DNA of 64,000 nt from Neisseria cinerea (lineage in GTDB: Bacteria; Pseudomonadota; Gammaproteobacteria; Burkholderiales; Neisseriaceae), in the NCBI RefSeq assembly GCF_900475315.1, contig NZ_LS483369.1, forward strand, positions 124,001-188,000. The letters are read 5' to 3'. Every line of letters starts with the position of its first letter. Position 1 is the first letter of the stretch. This document shows, one piece after another, positions 53,492 to 63,600 of this stretch. The translations under genes were made by a program, and so were the position numbers. The notes below the pieces were generated by a model that worked only from the letters and a program-made list of their open reading frames with translations, had not been told where the DNA came from and searched no databases.

Positions 53492-54007
53492 TTAATATTC
53501 GTCCTCTTGGTAGGGGTTGGGGAAGCCTGACGCCAGCATCAGGCGGATTTCTTCGGCTTCCATTATTTCGGCTTCATCGTCTTCGATGTGGTCGTAGCCC
53601 ATCAGGTGTAAAGTACCGTGTATGGTCAGGTGGGCAAAATGCTGCTCGGGTGTTTTACCTTGTTCGGCGGCTTCTTTCAAAACCACTTGCGGACAAATCA
53701 CCAAATCGCCATACAGGCCGTCTGAAAACTGGTCGGGCAGGATTTCGCCTTCGTTGAGCGCGAAACTCAATACATTGGTGGCGTAATCTTTGCCGCGGTA
53801 GTCGCGGTTGTAGGTGCGGGCTTCTTCTTCATCCAGAAGAATCAGGCTGATGTCTGCGCGGCGGTATTCGTTTTTCAGGGCAGACCACGCCCAGCGGTAA
53901 AAATCGCGTTCGCTCGGAAGATTGGCGGCGGAAGAAGCGTTTTCAAAGTTCAGATGAAAACGTTGCCGCTGTAAGGATAAAAAAGGATATTGTTTGGCGC
54001 GTTTCAT
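53492..54007 (-). CDS. ybeY: endoribonuclease YbeY
   Basis: 171 residues with the zinc motif HX3HX5H in 'IHGTLHLMGYDHIEDDE'. It takes part in 16S rRNA 3' maturation and ribosome quality control. It is cotranscribed with the CorC-type gene and divergent from hemC. An internal uptake 10-mer lies near 53717. Confidence 0.94.
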   Translation of the reverse strand: MKRAKQYPFLSLQRQRFHLNFENASSAANLPSERDFYRWAWSALKNEYRRADISLILLDEEEARTYNRDYRGKDYATNVLSFALNEGEILPDQFSDGLYGDLVICPQVVLKEAAEQGKTPEQHFAHLTIHGTLHLMGYDHIEDDEAEIMEAEEIRLMLASGFPNPYQEDEY

Positions 54008-54125
54008 GTTGTCCGGAAAATTTGGTTTTTAGGCGTAAATATAACATATTCACCCTCATACCGTCTGGAAAAACTCCCAAAATATGATAGACTTCATGCC
54101 GTTTTCCATCTTTCAGGCAACCATT

Positions 54126-55061
54126 ATGAACCCGAAAAAACTCGTTATCGCCAGTCGCGAAAGCCTGCTTGCCATGTGGCAGGCAAAGCATATCCAAGGC
54201 CGTCTGAAAGCCCTGTATCCCGATTGCGAAGTCGAGATTTTGGGCATGACCACGCGCGGCGACCAGATTTTGGACAGAACTTTGTCAAAAGTCGGCGGTA
54301 AAGGCTTGTTTGTCAAAGAGTTGGAACAGGCTTTATGTGACGGGCGCGCTGACTTGGCCGTGCATTCGATTAAAGATGTGCCGATGGATTTGCCTGAAGG
54401 TTTCGCGCTTGCGGCAATCGGCGAACGCGCCAATCCGTTTGACGCATTTGTGTCCAACCAATACGCGCGTTTGGAAGAAATGCCCAAAGGCGCCGTCGTA
54501 GGCACATCCAGCCTGCGCCGCGAAGCTCAGTTGCGTGCACGCTATCCGCATTTGGTTATCAAACCTTTGCGCGGCAATGTGCAAACCCGTTTGTCTAAAC
54601 TCGATAACGGCGAATACGACGCAATTATCTTGGCTGCCGCCGGTTTGCAGCGTCTGGAATTGGATGAACGCATCCGCATGATTTTGTCGGAATCCGACAG
54701 CCTGCCTGCCGCCGGACAAGGTGCATTGGGTATCGAAATTGCAGCGCATCGCGAAGATTTGTACGAAGTCTTAAAGCCGTTGAACCACGATACCACACAC
54801 GCCTGCGTTACGGCCGAACGCGCTTTGGCGCGCGCTTTGGGCGGAAGCTGCCAAGTGCCGCTGGCCGCATATTGTACTGAAGAAAACGGCTTGCTGACCT
54901 TGCGCGGCTTGGTCGGCCATCCTGACGGTTCGGTCATTTTGCAGGCGGACGCGCAAGCACCTGCCGAATACGCCGACGCGCTCGGACGCGCAGTCGCTAA
55001 GAAATTGGCGGACGACGGTGCGCGGGAATTGATTGAGGTGGTATTGCAGGAACAGGTCTGA
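54126..55061 (+). CDS. hemC: porphobilinogen deaminase (hydroxymethylbilane synthase)
   Basis: 311 residues from ATG 54126 ([20 protein letters not shown]). The dipyrromethane-cofactor Cys lies in '[14 protein letters not shown]', and the N-terminal '[26 protein letters not shown]' region is intact. It polymerises four porphobilinogens in haem synthesis. A TATGAT -10 lies at 54083-54088, and a degenerate uptake sequence occurs just before it. Confidence 0.96.
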   Translation: MNPKKLVIASRESLLAMWQAKHIQGRLKALYPDCEVEILGMTTRGDQILDRTLSKVGGKGLFVKELEQALCDGRADLAVHSIKDVPMDLPEGFALAAIGERANPFDAFVSNQYARLEEMPKGAVVGTSSLRREAQLRARYPHLVIKPLRGNVQTRLSKLDNGEYDAIILAAAGLQRLELDERIRMILSESDSLPAAGQGALGIEIAAHREDLYEVLKPLNHDTTHACVTAERALARALGGSCQVPLAAYCTEENGLLTLRGLVGHPDGSVILQADAQAPAEYADALGRAVAKKLADDGARELIEVVLQEQV

Positions 55062-55094
55062 ACCTGCTTTGCAATCTGACGGGATGAAACAACT

Positions 55095-55130
55095 ATGCCG
55101 TCTGAACCTGTAAGGTTCAGACGGCATTTT
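55095..55130. terminator. uptake-sequence hairpin between hemC and the aminotransferase
   Basis: ATGCCGTCTGAACCT, short loop, AGGTTCAGACGGCATTTT; between convergent genes. Confidence 0.85.
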
Positions 55131-55146
55131 CATATGGCTGTGCTTT

Positions 55147-56340
55147 TTACAGTACTTTTACGATGCTTTCGCACAGATAATCGATGTTGTCGTCGGTAAT
55201 GCCGGCGACGTTGATGCGGCCGGAACGGACGGCATAAATGGCAAACTCGTTTTTCAAACGGTCAACTTGTTCGGGAGTCAAGCCGCTGAAAGAGAACATG
55301 CCGTTTTGTTCGATAATGAAATCAAAATCTTGGGTTGCACCTTTGGCTTTGAGCAACTCGACAAATTTTTGGCGCATGGCTTTGATGCGGCCGCGCATTT
55401 CATCGAGTTCGGCAATCCATTGTGCTTTCAAATCATCATTTTTCAACACCAGCGCAATGGTGTTTGCACCGTGTGAAGCCGGATTGGAATACAAGGTACG
55501 GATGATGGTTTTGACTTGGCTGTGGGCGCGGGCTGCTGTTGCTTCATCTTCGGCCACCAAAGTGAACGCGCCGACGCGCTCGTTGTACATACCGAAGTTT
55601 TTGGAATAAGAGCTGGCAATCAGCAATTCTGTATTGTGTTTCAAGAACACGCGCAAGCCGTAGGCATCTTCTTCCAAACCGTTGCCAAAGCCTTGGTAGG
55701 CAAAGTCAAACAGCGGCAGCCAGCCTTTTTTGGCAGAAAGTTTTGCCAGAGTTTCCCATTGTTCGGGCGTAGGGTCGATGCCGGTAGGGTTGTGGCAGCA
55801 GCCGTGCAGCAGGACGATGTCGCCTTTTTGCGCTTGGCTCAAGTCTTCAATCATGCCGTCCCAATCCAAACCGTGTTTGGCGGCATCATAGTAACGATAA
55901 GGTTTGTCTTGGATACCGACCGCTTTGGCGATGGCGTTGTGGTTTGGCCAAGTCGGATTGGAAATCCAGATGGTTTGCGCGTTTAACTGACGTTTGGCAA
56001 ACTCGGCCGCAATACGCAATGCGCCTGTACCGCCAAGGCTTTGCGCTGTTTTGGCGCGGCGGCTGGCGATGATTTCGTGGTCTTTGCCGAACAGCAGGAT
56101 TTGGGTTTGCTCGTTGTAGTCGGCAACGCCGTCGATGGTGAGGTAGTTTTTGGTGGTTTCGCTTTCCAACAGGCGTTTTTCAGCCTCTTTGACGGCTTTG
56201 ACAATGGGTGTCGCGCCGGATGCGTCTTTGTACACGCCGATGCCGAGGTTGACTTTTTCAGGACGGGTTTCGGCTTTGAACGTTTCGCCCAAACCGAGAA
56301 TCGGATCAGCGGGGGCGGCTTCGATGTGCTTGAAGAACAT
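55147..56340 (-). CDS. tyrB: aromatic/aspartate aminotransferase
   Basis: 397 residues of fold type I, subgroup I-alpha. The PLP lysine lies in '[16 protein letters not shown]' near residue 247, and '[12 protein letters not shown]' and '[15 protein letters not shown]' are typical of AspC/TyrB. It transfers amino groups between aspartate, tyrosine or phenylalanine and 2-oxoglutarate. AspC versus TyrB cannot be separated by eye. Confidence 0.92.
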   Translation of the reverse strand: MFFKHIEAAPADPILGLGETFKAETRPEKVNLGIGVYKDASGATPIVKAVKEAEKRLLESETTKNYLTIDGVADYNEQTQILLFGKDHEIIASRRAKTAQSLGGTGALRIAAEFAKRQLNAQTIWISNPTWPNHNAIAKAVGIQDKPYRYYDAAKHGLDWDGMIEDLSQAQKGDIVLLHGCCHNPTGIDPTPEQWETLAKLSAKKGWLPLFDFAYQGFGNGLEEDAYGLRVFLKHNTELLIASSYSKNFGMYNERVGAFTLVAEDEATAARAHSQVKTIIRTLYSNPASHGANTIALVLKNDDLKAQWIAELDEMRGRIKAMRQKFVELLKAKGATQDFDFIIEQNGMFSFSGLTPEQVDRLKNEFAIYAVRSGRINVAGITDDNIDYLCESIVKVL

Positions 56341-56423
56341 GTGTGGCTCCTTAATGGGGACGGAAGATAAATTGAGATTTTGCCGATTTTACGCTGTTTT
56401 ATATGTGCTGGAAACAGCCGTGT

Positions 56424-56921
56424 CTATACCTGCCCGATATGGGCGAAGGTTTCCCAGTTTGAACGTATGTGTTCGGCAACCAGGGGTAAATCTTGTTCGG
56501 CGGCTTCGTAATATTCCGCATCCCATTCTTCAAAATCAGGGAAGAGTTTGCGCAGGGAAGGGATGTCCCGCCCTTCGTCGGCAAGCGATTCGATGGCGCT
56601 GCCGTGCTTTTCGTAGAGGTTTTTGGCTTTGTCGATGATTTTGGGCGTAATTTTGATTCTCCAGCGGCGGAGGCTGTCGGCAAGCGGGTTGCGGAAAATA
56701 TATTCGCCGTAACCGGATGCGATGAGTTGCACGAAGCCGCCTTCCTCAACCTGGCTGTCGAGGTAGCAGTATGCGGTCAGTGTGTGTTGTTCGTCGGAAA
56801 GGGAGGAGAGGGTTTCATCGCCGTTTTGCGCGGTGTATTCGAGATAGGCGGAAACGAGGGTGTAGAGCAGGGCGGATGGCTCCTGTTGTTTGATGTTTTC
56901 AGGGAGGGTAAGCTCAATCAT
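56424..56921 (-). CDS. dmp19: DNA-mimic protein DMP19 (DUF4375)
   Basis: 165 residues, strongly acidic, all-helical by pattern ('DFEEWDAEYYEAAEQDLPLV'). It belongs to the DUF4375 family, and the location between the aromatic aminotransferase and lldP regions matches, from memory, the meningococcal DMP19 gene. DMP19 is a DNA mimic reported to bind the neisserial nitrogen-response transcription factor NHTF and block its DNA binding. No transporter or enzyme motif is present. The call relies on family recognition plus context. Confidence 0.82.
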   Translation of the reverse strand: MIELTLPENIKQQEPSALLYTLVSAYLEYTAQNGDETLSSLSDEQHTLTAYCYLDSQVEEGGFVQLIASGYGEYIFRNPLADSLRRWRIKITPKIIDKAKNLYEKHGSAIESLADEGRDIPSLRKLFPDFEEWDAEYYEAAEQDLPLVAEHIRSNWETFAHIGQV

Positions 56922-57036
56922 GGTATGCCGTCTGAAAAATGGGGATTATAACGGATTGCACCTTCGGGCCGGAAATATCCTTTATCTTGCTGATGGCGTA
57001 AAATAGGCGTACACCAACCACGTGAAGGAAAATCGA

Positions 57037-57240
57037 ATGGACAATCTTCATATACGCGAAATTACCGTATCCCCCGAAAACCTGCCCTTATGCTGTTCCG
57101 GTCCGGACAACGAGAAATGGAACGGGCATCCGAGGGTGTTCCTGCCGTTGAGGGAGGGTGAGTCCGGTAGTGTTTCCTGTCCGTATTGCGGAACTCGGTA
57201 CCGACTTGACGGAAAGATGCCGCATCATCATTATGCCTGA
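57037..57240 (+). CDS. small zinc-finger (zf-CHCC) protein
   Basis: 67 residues from ATG 57037 after AAGGAAAATCG; a GTG 15 bases earlier is in frame. The C-terminal 'VSCPYCGTRYRL' with a late His (HHHYA) and upstream 'VFLPL' fit the zf-CHCC domain, as in the NDUFS6 accessory subunit of complex I. Function in bacteria is unclear. Confidence 0.75.
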   Translation: MDNLHIREITVSPENLPLCCSGPDNEKWNGHPRVFLPLREGESGSVSCPYCGTRYRLDGKMPHHHYA

Positions 57241-57254
57241 ATGCTAACGGCGAT

Positions 57255-57297
57255 AAAAATGCCGTCTGAAGCCTTTTCCGGTTTCAGACGGCATTTT
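57255..57297. terminator. uptake-sequence hairpin between the zinc-finger gene and lldP
   Basis: AAAATGCCGTCTGAAGCC, loop, GGTTTCAGACGGCATTTT; between convergent genes. Confidence 0.85.
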
Positions 57298-57309
57298 ATT
57301 TTGCTGTGG

Positions 57310-58896
57310 TTACATGAAGAAAATTATGGCCACTACGACTGCGATTACGCCGTAAATCGACATCGGTATGACGGTTTTCTTGATGATGGCGCCTTCCGCA
57401 TTGTTGACGTTCAATACGCTGCACACGGCGATGATGTTGTTGATGCAAACCATGTTGCCCATTGCTCCGCCGACGGATTGCAGGGCGAGAATCAGGGTAA
57501 CGGAGAGTCCGGTATCCAGTGCGATTTGCTGTTGAATCGGACCGAAGGTTAGGTTGGATACGGTATTGGAGCCGGAGAAGAATGCACCGATTGCACCTAG
57601 GTATGGTGAGAAGTAAACCCAGTGTTCGCCCGCCATTGCGGCAAACTCTTTACCAATGATTTTCACCATGGAGTTGTCGCCGCCGACCATCATCAGTTGA
57701 ACCATAATCAGCGCACCCATCAGGGCAAGCAGCGGTTTTTTGGTTTGGTGGAAAGTGGCGGCATAAAATGCCCAGGCATCTTTGAATTTGGTCTTATACA
57801 GCAGGATGCAAATCCAGACGGTAAACACGAATGGAATCCATGCGGGAACGTAGAGGGTTTGGTAGGAGGCGTTTACGCCTTGACCGAAGATGTTGCCGAA
57901 GGTGATGGTCAGAGAGTCGCTGACGGTGATTTTGGACAAATCAAACGGCAGTTGGAAGCTGAACCATTCTTCTTTGCTGGTCAGCAGGCCTTTGATGCCG
58001 AGTTGTTTGATACGGGTAACGACCAGCATGCCGATAAGCATACCCAAAGGCATAAGTGCTTTGATGACTTGTGAAAAAGGCACTTTTTCAGCATCAGGGT
58101 CTTTGGCATGGTCTTTGCTCAAGCCCCAGCCTTTATTGGCTGCAAATACGGAAAACATCAGACCGATTGCGCCTGCAACCAAAGAAGGAAATTCTTCGTT
58201 GACCATTGCCAATGCGACATAGGGAAGGGTACAGGAGAAAACGGCAATCGCAACAAAGCCGATATTTTTACGGATTTCCGCCCAAGGTACGATGAAGCTC
58301 AGGCCGATAACGGGAATGACGAAGCCTGCGAAGAAATGCATGATACCGGTCTGCATACCGATTTTCATAATATCCGCATGGGCGAGTTCCAAAGGCGCGA
58401 AGCCGAACCAGGTCGGCGTACCGACCGCGCCGAAAGATACGGGTACGGAGTTCATCACTAGTGTGAAAATGGCGACTTTTAGGGGGTTGAAGCCCAAACT
58501 CATCAGAATCGGCGCGGCAATCGCAGCAGGCGTACCGAAGCCGGATGCCCCTTCGATCATAAAGGCAAAAGCCCAGCCGATAATCATCAGTTGGGCTACG
58601 GGATTGGGACTGATGGTCGCCAGCCATTTTCGGATGATATCGATACAGCCCGTGGTTTCCATCATACGGTTGAACATAATTGCGCCGAAGATAACGGTAA
58701 TCGGCGTGAGTGTCGACACCAGGCCTGAGGCGGCGGTTGCGTTGAGCAGCATGGCGTTGTCGTTGAAATAAAACAGCTTGATGGCATAAATCAGCGCGGC
58801 GGTAATCGGCAGTGCGATGTAGGAGGGCATGCTGTTTTTCTTAACCATCAGCCAAATCAGCAGGACGATGGGGAAGATGCTGAGAAAGAGTGCCAT
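57310..58896 (-). CDS. lldP: L-lactate permease LldP/LctP
   Basis: 528 residues, about 12 or more membrane segments, matching the lactate permease family ('GASGFGTPAAIAAPILMSLG', 'GAFFSGSNTVSNLTFGPIQ'). It imports lactate with protons. In gonococcus the lactate permease gene is repressed by the GntR-family regulator GdhR. Here a perfect PdhR/GdhR-type palindrome lies 83 bp upstream of the ATG, just after a strong promoter. Confidence 0.94.
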   Translation of the reverse strand: MALFLSIFPIVLLIWLMVKKNSMPSYIALPITAALIYAIKLFYFNDNAMLLNATAASGLVSTLTPITVIFGAIMFNRMMETTGCIDIIRKWLATISPNPVAQLMIIGWAFAFMIEGASGFGTPAAIAAPILMSLGFNPLKVAIFTLVMNSVPVSFGAVGTPTWFGFAPLELAHADIMKIGMQTGIMHFFAGFVIPVIGLSFIVPWAEIRKNIGFVAIAVFSCTLPYVALAMVNEEFPSLVAGAIGLMFSVFAANKGWGLSKDHAKDPDAEKVPFSQVIKALMPLGMLIGMLVVTRIKQLGIKGLLTSKEEWFSFQLPFDLSKITVSDSLTITFGNIFGQGVNASYQTLYVPAWIPFVFTVWICILLYKTKFKDAWAFYAATFHQTKKPLLALMGALIMVQLMMVGGDNSMVKIIGKEFAAMAGEHWVYFSPYLGAIGAFFSGSNTVSNLTFGPIQQQIALDTGLSVTLILALQSVGGAMGNMVCINNIIAVCSVLNVNNAEGAIIKKTVIPMSIYGVIAVVVAIIFFM

Positions 58897-58978
58897 AAAT
58901 CAATCCTTGGGGCGACGTTGCACCATGAGGTGCATTAGGGTTTAAAAAGGCAGTTGGATTCCGTACGGGCAACGCCTA

Positions 58979-58995
58979 AATTGGTAATACCAATT
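58979..58995. promoter_or_regulatory. GntR-type (PdhR/GdhR) operator upstream of lldP
   Basis: AATTGGTAATACCAATT, a perfect 7-3-7 palindrome that equals the PdhR-family consensus AATTGGTnnnACCAATT. It lies at about +11 to +27 relative to the start expected from the promoter at 59013-59041, a place where a bound repressor would block RNA polymerase. Confidence 0.85.
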
Positions 58996-59012
58996 TTACT
59001 GTAATGCCGCAT

Positions 59013-59041
59013 ACTGTACGTAATCTTATGTAAACGGTCAA
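59013..59041 (-). promoter_or_regulatory. promoter of lldP
   Basis: On the minus strand TTGACC, 17 bp, TACAGT. Transcription would start near 59006, about 110 bp before the lldP ATG, leaving room for the operator in the leader. Confidence 0.7.
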
Positions 59042-59102
59042 GCATTTTATCGTGAGCGGTTAAGGAGGTTTGAGGAATGTCGGGCAGATTGTGTTTCGAT
59101 GC

Positions 59103-59140
59103 AAAAATGCCGTCTGAAATATTGTTCAGACGGCATTTTT
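59103..59140. terminator. uptake-sequence hairpin after lpxH
   Basis: AAAAATGCCGTCTGAA, short loop, TTCAGACGGCATTTTT; it touches the lpxH stop codon and lies before the lldP promoter. Confidence 0.8.
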
Positions 59141-59862
59141 CAGCATTTTTCCAGCGGTACAAATACCGCGCCGTGTTTATCCGCGCGCAGAATCGAAGCA
59201 TAGTTGTCATGCCAGTCGCCCAAAACGATGCGGGTAAAGCCGTTTTCATGATGAATATGCTCGCGGTGGGTATGCCCGTGTATCAGCCTTTCCGCATTAA
59301 AGGCACGTACCTGTTGCGCGGTAAAGGAGGCATTGACATCCATAATGTCGGCAGGCTTGACCTGTTTTCCCATTTTGCTAACACGCCTGATTTTGGCGGC
59401 GAGGCGGGTACGCCGCCGTAAGGGCAGCATCAGGAACAGTTTTTGCAGCCAATTCCAATGCACGACCCTGCGGAAACGCTGGTATGCCTTGTCGTCGGTG
59501 CATAATGTGTCCCCGTGGCAAATCAGGGTGTTGCTGCCGAATAAATCTAAAACCGAGTAATCCGGCAGCAGCGTCATGCCTGCACGCCGGCAAAAATCCT
59601 GACCGATCAGGAAGTCGCGGTTGCCTCTGACGAAGAACACGGCAACGCCTTTGTCGGACAATTTCCTGATTTCCCGCGCAACCAAAGTATTCAATTCGGA
59701 AACTTCGTCATCCCCTATCCAGAAATCAAACAAATCCCCCAAAATAAAAACGGACTGTGCTGATGCCGCAGAAGAAGAATTGAGGAAGCGGACGAACAGA
59801 CCGGTCAACTCGGGGCTTTCTTCGCTCAAATGCAGGTCGGAAATGAAATAGACGGGTTTCAT
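59140..59862 (-). CDS. lpxH: UDP-2,3-diacylglucosamine pyrophosphatase LpxH
   Basis: 240 residues from ATG 59862 (MKPVYFISDLHLSEE). Metallophosphoesterase ligands are in 'DLHL', 'GDLFDFWIGDD', 'RGNRDFLIG' and 'HGHTHRE'. It hydrolyses UDP-2,3-diacylglucosamine to lipid X in lipid A synthesis at the inner membrane. A longer frame to 60027 crosses a terminator and is not credible. Confidence 0.95.
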   Translation of the reverse strand: MKPVYFISDLHLSEESPELTGLFVRFLNSSSAASAQSVFILGDLFDFWIGDDEVSELNTLVAREIRKLSDKGVAVFFVRGNRDFLIGQDFCRRAGMTLLPDYSVLDLFGSNTLICHGDTLCTDDKAYQRFRRVVHWNWLQKLFLMLPLRRRTRLAAKIRRVSKMGKQVKPADIMDVNASFTAQQVRAFNAERLIHGHTHREHIHHENGFTRIVLGDWHDNYASILRADKHGAVFVPLEKC

Positions 59863-60030
59863 GGGTTGTTTTCCAATCGGTCGGATCTTCAGGAGGATTA
59901 TAACGCGGGCAGAAGCCTGTAATATGAATTTCGGCAATATTCCGGTTTGAAGCCGCCGTGTTTTCTTGTTACAGACGGCATGGGGCAGGTGGAGTAAGGA
60001 GCGGTTGCTTTTCTGTGTGCTGGACACAAA

Positions 60031-60063
60031 AAAACAGAGCCGCTGCGATGCGGCTCTGTTTTT
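60031..60063. terminator. intrinsic terminator after the TbpB-like remnant
   Basis: AAAACAGAGCCGC, loop TGCGAT, GCGGCTCTGTTTTT: a strong symmetric hairpin 9 bp after the stop of the minus-strand remnant. Confidence 0.9.
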
Positions 60064-60071
60064 GCAGGGGA

Positions 60072-60590
60072 TTATTTGCGTTTCGCACCGTATCCGCCGA
60101 GGAAGTGGACGCTGCCGTCGGTATTTTTCAGACCATAGGTGCCGCCGATTTCTTTAGTATTCGGACCAAAGAATTTACCGCTCAGGTTGCCTGACATTTT
60201 GCCGTCGGCAGAGGTAACTTTACCCAAGAACAGGTTGCTGTCTTTCCATGTTGCCGTACCTTTTTCGGGAATGGAGGCAAATTTGGTTTCTTGTCCGAGA
60301 CTTTGGAAACCGCGTAAAACTTCCGTACTTTTATTACGCGGGTCGACGTATGAGGCGAAAGTCTGGTAAGTCCAGCCTGCGGCTGCTGGGTTGTGGATAA
60401 TGATTTTCGTACCGTCTTCAAATGCAAGGACATACGCACCGTCAAACTCGGGCATCATCAAACCATCTTTTGGTTTGATATAGGTAATGGTGTCGATGAC
60501 AGACTGTACATGTTGTTCAAGCCCTTTGCGGATGACGGTATATTCCTGGATTTCTTTTGCTACTGCTGAAATGTTGTGATTTCCGTTAAA
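60072..60590 (-). pseudogene. C-terminal remnant of a TbpB-like (TbpBBD) lipoprotein
   Basis: The frame is open from about 60590 to 60072, around 170 residues, with no credible ATG at its front; the first Met codons lie near 60458. The C-terminus carries the beta-barrel signature of the transferrin-binding-protein-B-like family ('GKFFGPNTKEIGGTYGL') and ends FLGGYGAKRK. No signal peptide or lipobox remains, and upstream sequence on this strand is the start of smc. It looks like the last third of a surface lipoprotein left after truncation, yet its terminator is intact. Confidence 0.6.
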
Positions 60591-60622
60591 ATACGCCTTC
60601 TTTTCCGATTCGAAACATTGCC

Positions 60623-63600
60623 ATGCGTCTTACCCACATCAAACTCTCCGGCTTCAAATCTTTTACCGATCCGACCACGATTCATGTTCCGGGGCAGCTT
60701 GTTGCGGTTATCGGGCCGAACGGCTGCGGCAAGTCGAATGTGATTGACGCGGTGCGTTGGGTGTTGGGCGAGGCTTCGGCGAAGCAGCTTCGCGGCGAGA
60801 GTATGCAGGACGTGATTTTTAACGGTGCGGCGACGCGCCGTCCTGCGCCGAGGGCTTCGGTGGAGCTGGTGTTTGACAACAGCGACCACAGTTTGCAAGG
60901 CGCGTGGGGGCAGTATGCCGAGGTGAGCATCAAGCGGCAGCTGACGCGTCAGGGCGAATCGACTTATTTCATCAACAATCAGACCGTGCGCCGCCGCGAC
61001 ATTACCGATTTGTTCTTGGGTACGGGCGTGGGCGCGCGCGGTTATGCCGTCATCGAGCAGGGGATGATTTCGCGCATCATCGAAGCGCGGCCGGAGGAGT
61101 TGCGCGCCTATATCGAGGAGGCGGCGGGAGTGTCCAAATATAAGGAACGCCGCAAGGAGACGGAAGGTCGTCTGAAAGACACGCGCGAGCATTTGCAGCG
61201 TTTGGGCGATTTGCAGAACGAATTGGCGCGTCAGGTGGAAAAGCTGGAGAAACAAGCGGAAACCGCCGAACGCTACAAATCCCTGACCGCGCAGCTGAAC
61301 CAGCAACAGGATTTGCTCGATTACGCCCAATGGCAGCAATCGCTTGCCGCCGCCGACAAGGCGACCGCGCAGCATCAGTCTTTGCAGGCGCAGCAGGACG
61401 AAACCGCCGTGCAGGTTCAGGCGTTAAACGACGAAGTACACGCCTTGCAGACCGCCGAGCAGTCGCAACAGCAGGCAGTACACGAACTGAGCAACAAACG
61501 CGGCGTGTTGCGCGAGCAGATTGCCCGTTTGGAAGAACAAATCCGCCATCAGCAAAACCTGCACCAACGCATCGAACGCGACAAACAGGCGGCGCAGGCG
61601 CAGATGCAGCGCATCCATCAGGAGCAGCAGCAAATCCGCGCGCAGCTTGAAGAAAACGAGTTGCAGACTGAAGAAAAGCAAACCGAGTTGGCGGAATGGG
61701 CGATGCAGGTTGCCGAACACGAAGAGCGTCTGCCCGAATTGGAAGAAGCCCAAGCCACGCTTAACGCCGCCTTCCAAACCCAGCAGGACGAGGCAAACCG
61801 CATCCGCCGCGAACTGGCGTTGAAGCAGCAGCAGCTTGCTCATGCCGAACAAACGATTGCCAAGTATGAAGAGCGTAAAGGCCGTTTGAAGCAGGAAAAC
61901 CAAGCCCTGAACCTGCCCGACGAAGCCGAAACCGCTGCCGCGCAGGAAGCCGCCGCCTTGTTGCAAAGCCAGCAAGAGCATTACGAAGAACAAATCATTG
62001 CCGCCGAAGAAGCCTTACACGCCGCCCGCGAAGCGTTTCAGACGGCCTCAAACCGCTTCCAAGGTCTGAAGCAGCAACACATCACCTTGCAGGCGCAGCA
62101 GCAGGCGTTGTCGCAAATCCTGTCGCAACAGCAGGAAGCCGCCGACTTCTGGCAGGCAACCGACCACGCCGCCGCGCCGCAACTGTGGCAACACATCACC
62201 GCGCCCGCCGAGTGGCAGCACGCCCTGTCCGTCATCCTTGCCGAACGCCTGCACGCCCGCGCCGTGCCGCACGGCTTCGTGCCGCCCGCGCCGTTGCCGC
62301 AGGGGCAGGCGGCATGGCTTTCAGACGACCTCTCCGGCGGCATCAAAAAATCCCTGCCCGTACAGGCATTGCTGAACCAAATCCAAGCGCAGCCGCCGTT
62401 TCAGACGGCATTGCACCACTGGCTCGACGGCGTATTGTGCGCGCCCGATTTGAGCTACGCCCTCGCGCATCAAAGCGATTTGGGCGCACACCAAATCTGG
62501 CTCACACCCGAAGGCCATCAGGTCGATAAAGTCAGCGTTCTGCTCTATGCCAAGCCCGCGCAGGAAAGCTTGATTGCCCAAAAAGCGCGCCTCGACGGCA
62601 TCGCTTCCGAACTGGAAAAACTCGCCCCCGAACTCTCTGCCGCCGAAGCCACGTTTAAACAGGCGGAGGCTGCCGTGCGCTCGTCCGAAGTGCAACATAA
62701 AAACCTGATGCAGCAGCAACAGCAGCACACGCGCCAATACAGCCAAGCGCAGCAACGCGCTGCCGAACTTCTGGCGCGCACCAACCAAGGGCAAATCCGC
62801 CGCGAACACATCGAGCGCGAACTGGCGCAGTTGGCGGAAGAACAGACCGTGTTGCAACACACGTCCGACGGGCTTTCAGACGACATCGCCACTTTGCAGG
62901 AAGCCGCCGCCGAACTCGAACACCAGCAGCAAACCACCGCGCACAGCCGCCAAGAGCAGCAAGGCCGTCTGAAACAGGCGCAGCTTGCCCTGTTGGAAGC
63001 CAACCGCCAATACGGGCTGGCCGAAGTCGCCGTCCACAAACTCAACCAGCAAAAACAAAACTACCAGCAGCAAATCGCCCGACTTGAACAGCAAACCCTC
63101 GACTGGCAGGAACGCCAGCAAGAGCTTGCCCTCGCCTATGAAACCGAGTTCCAAAACGATGAGCAGCACATCAAGCTTGAAGAATTAAGCGAAGCCGTAC
63201 ACACGCTGGACGAAGAATACATCGCCGTACAGGAAAAACTCGCGCAGATTCAGGAGCAGGGCAGGGAGCAATACGCTAAAGTGCAAGCCCTGCAAACCAA
63301 GCTGCCGCAGCTTCAGGCCGCGACCCAAACCGCCCTGTTGCAACAGCAGGAAGCCCTGATTAACGCCAAACGCTACCATCAAAATCTGACCGAACACGCC
63401 GTCGATTTGGACGCGCTCGAAGCGTTGGCGAAAGAATCGCCGAAAGTATTGAACAACAGCATCGGCAGCCTCACCCAGCAAATCGAAGCCCTTGGCGCCG
63501 TCAACCTCGCCGCCCTGCAAGAACTTGAAGAAGCGCGCGAACGCGACGGCTACTACCGCAGCCAAAGCGAAGACGTGCAGGCAGCCATTACCCTTTTGGA

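Noticed and set aside
61424-61993. Leu/Phe-rich minus-strand frame within smc that looks like a membrane protein
   Set aside because: Antisense of the Gln/Glu-rich coiled coil always gives Leu/Phe-rich translations; smc is clearly the coding strand.
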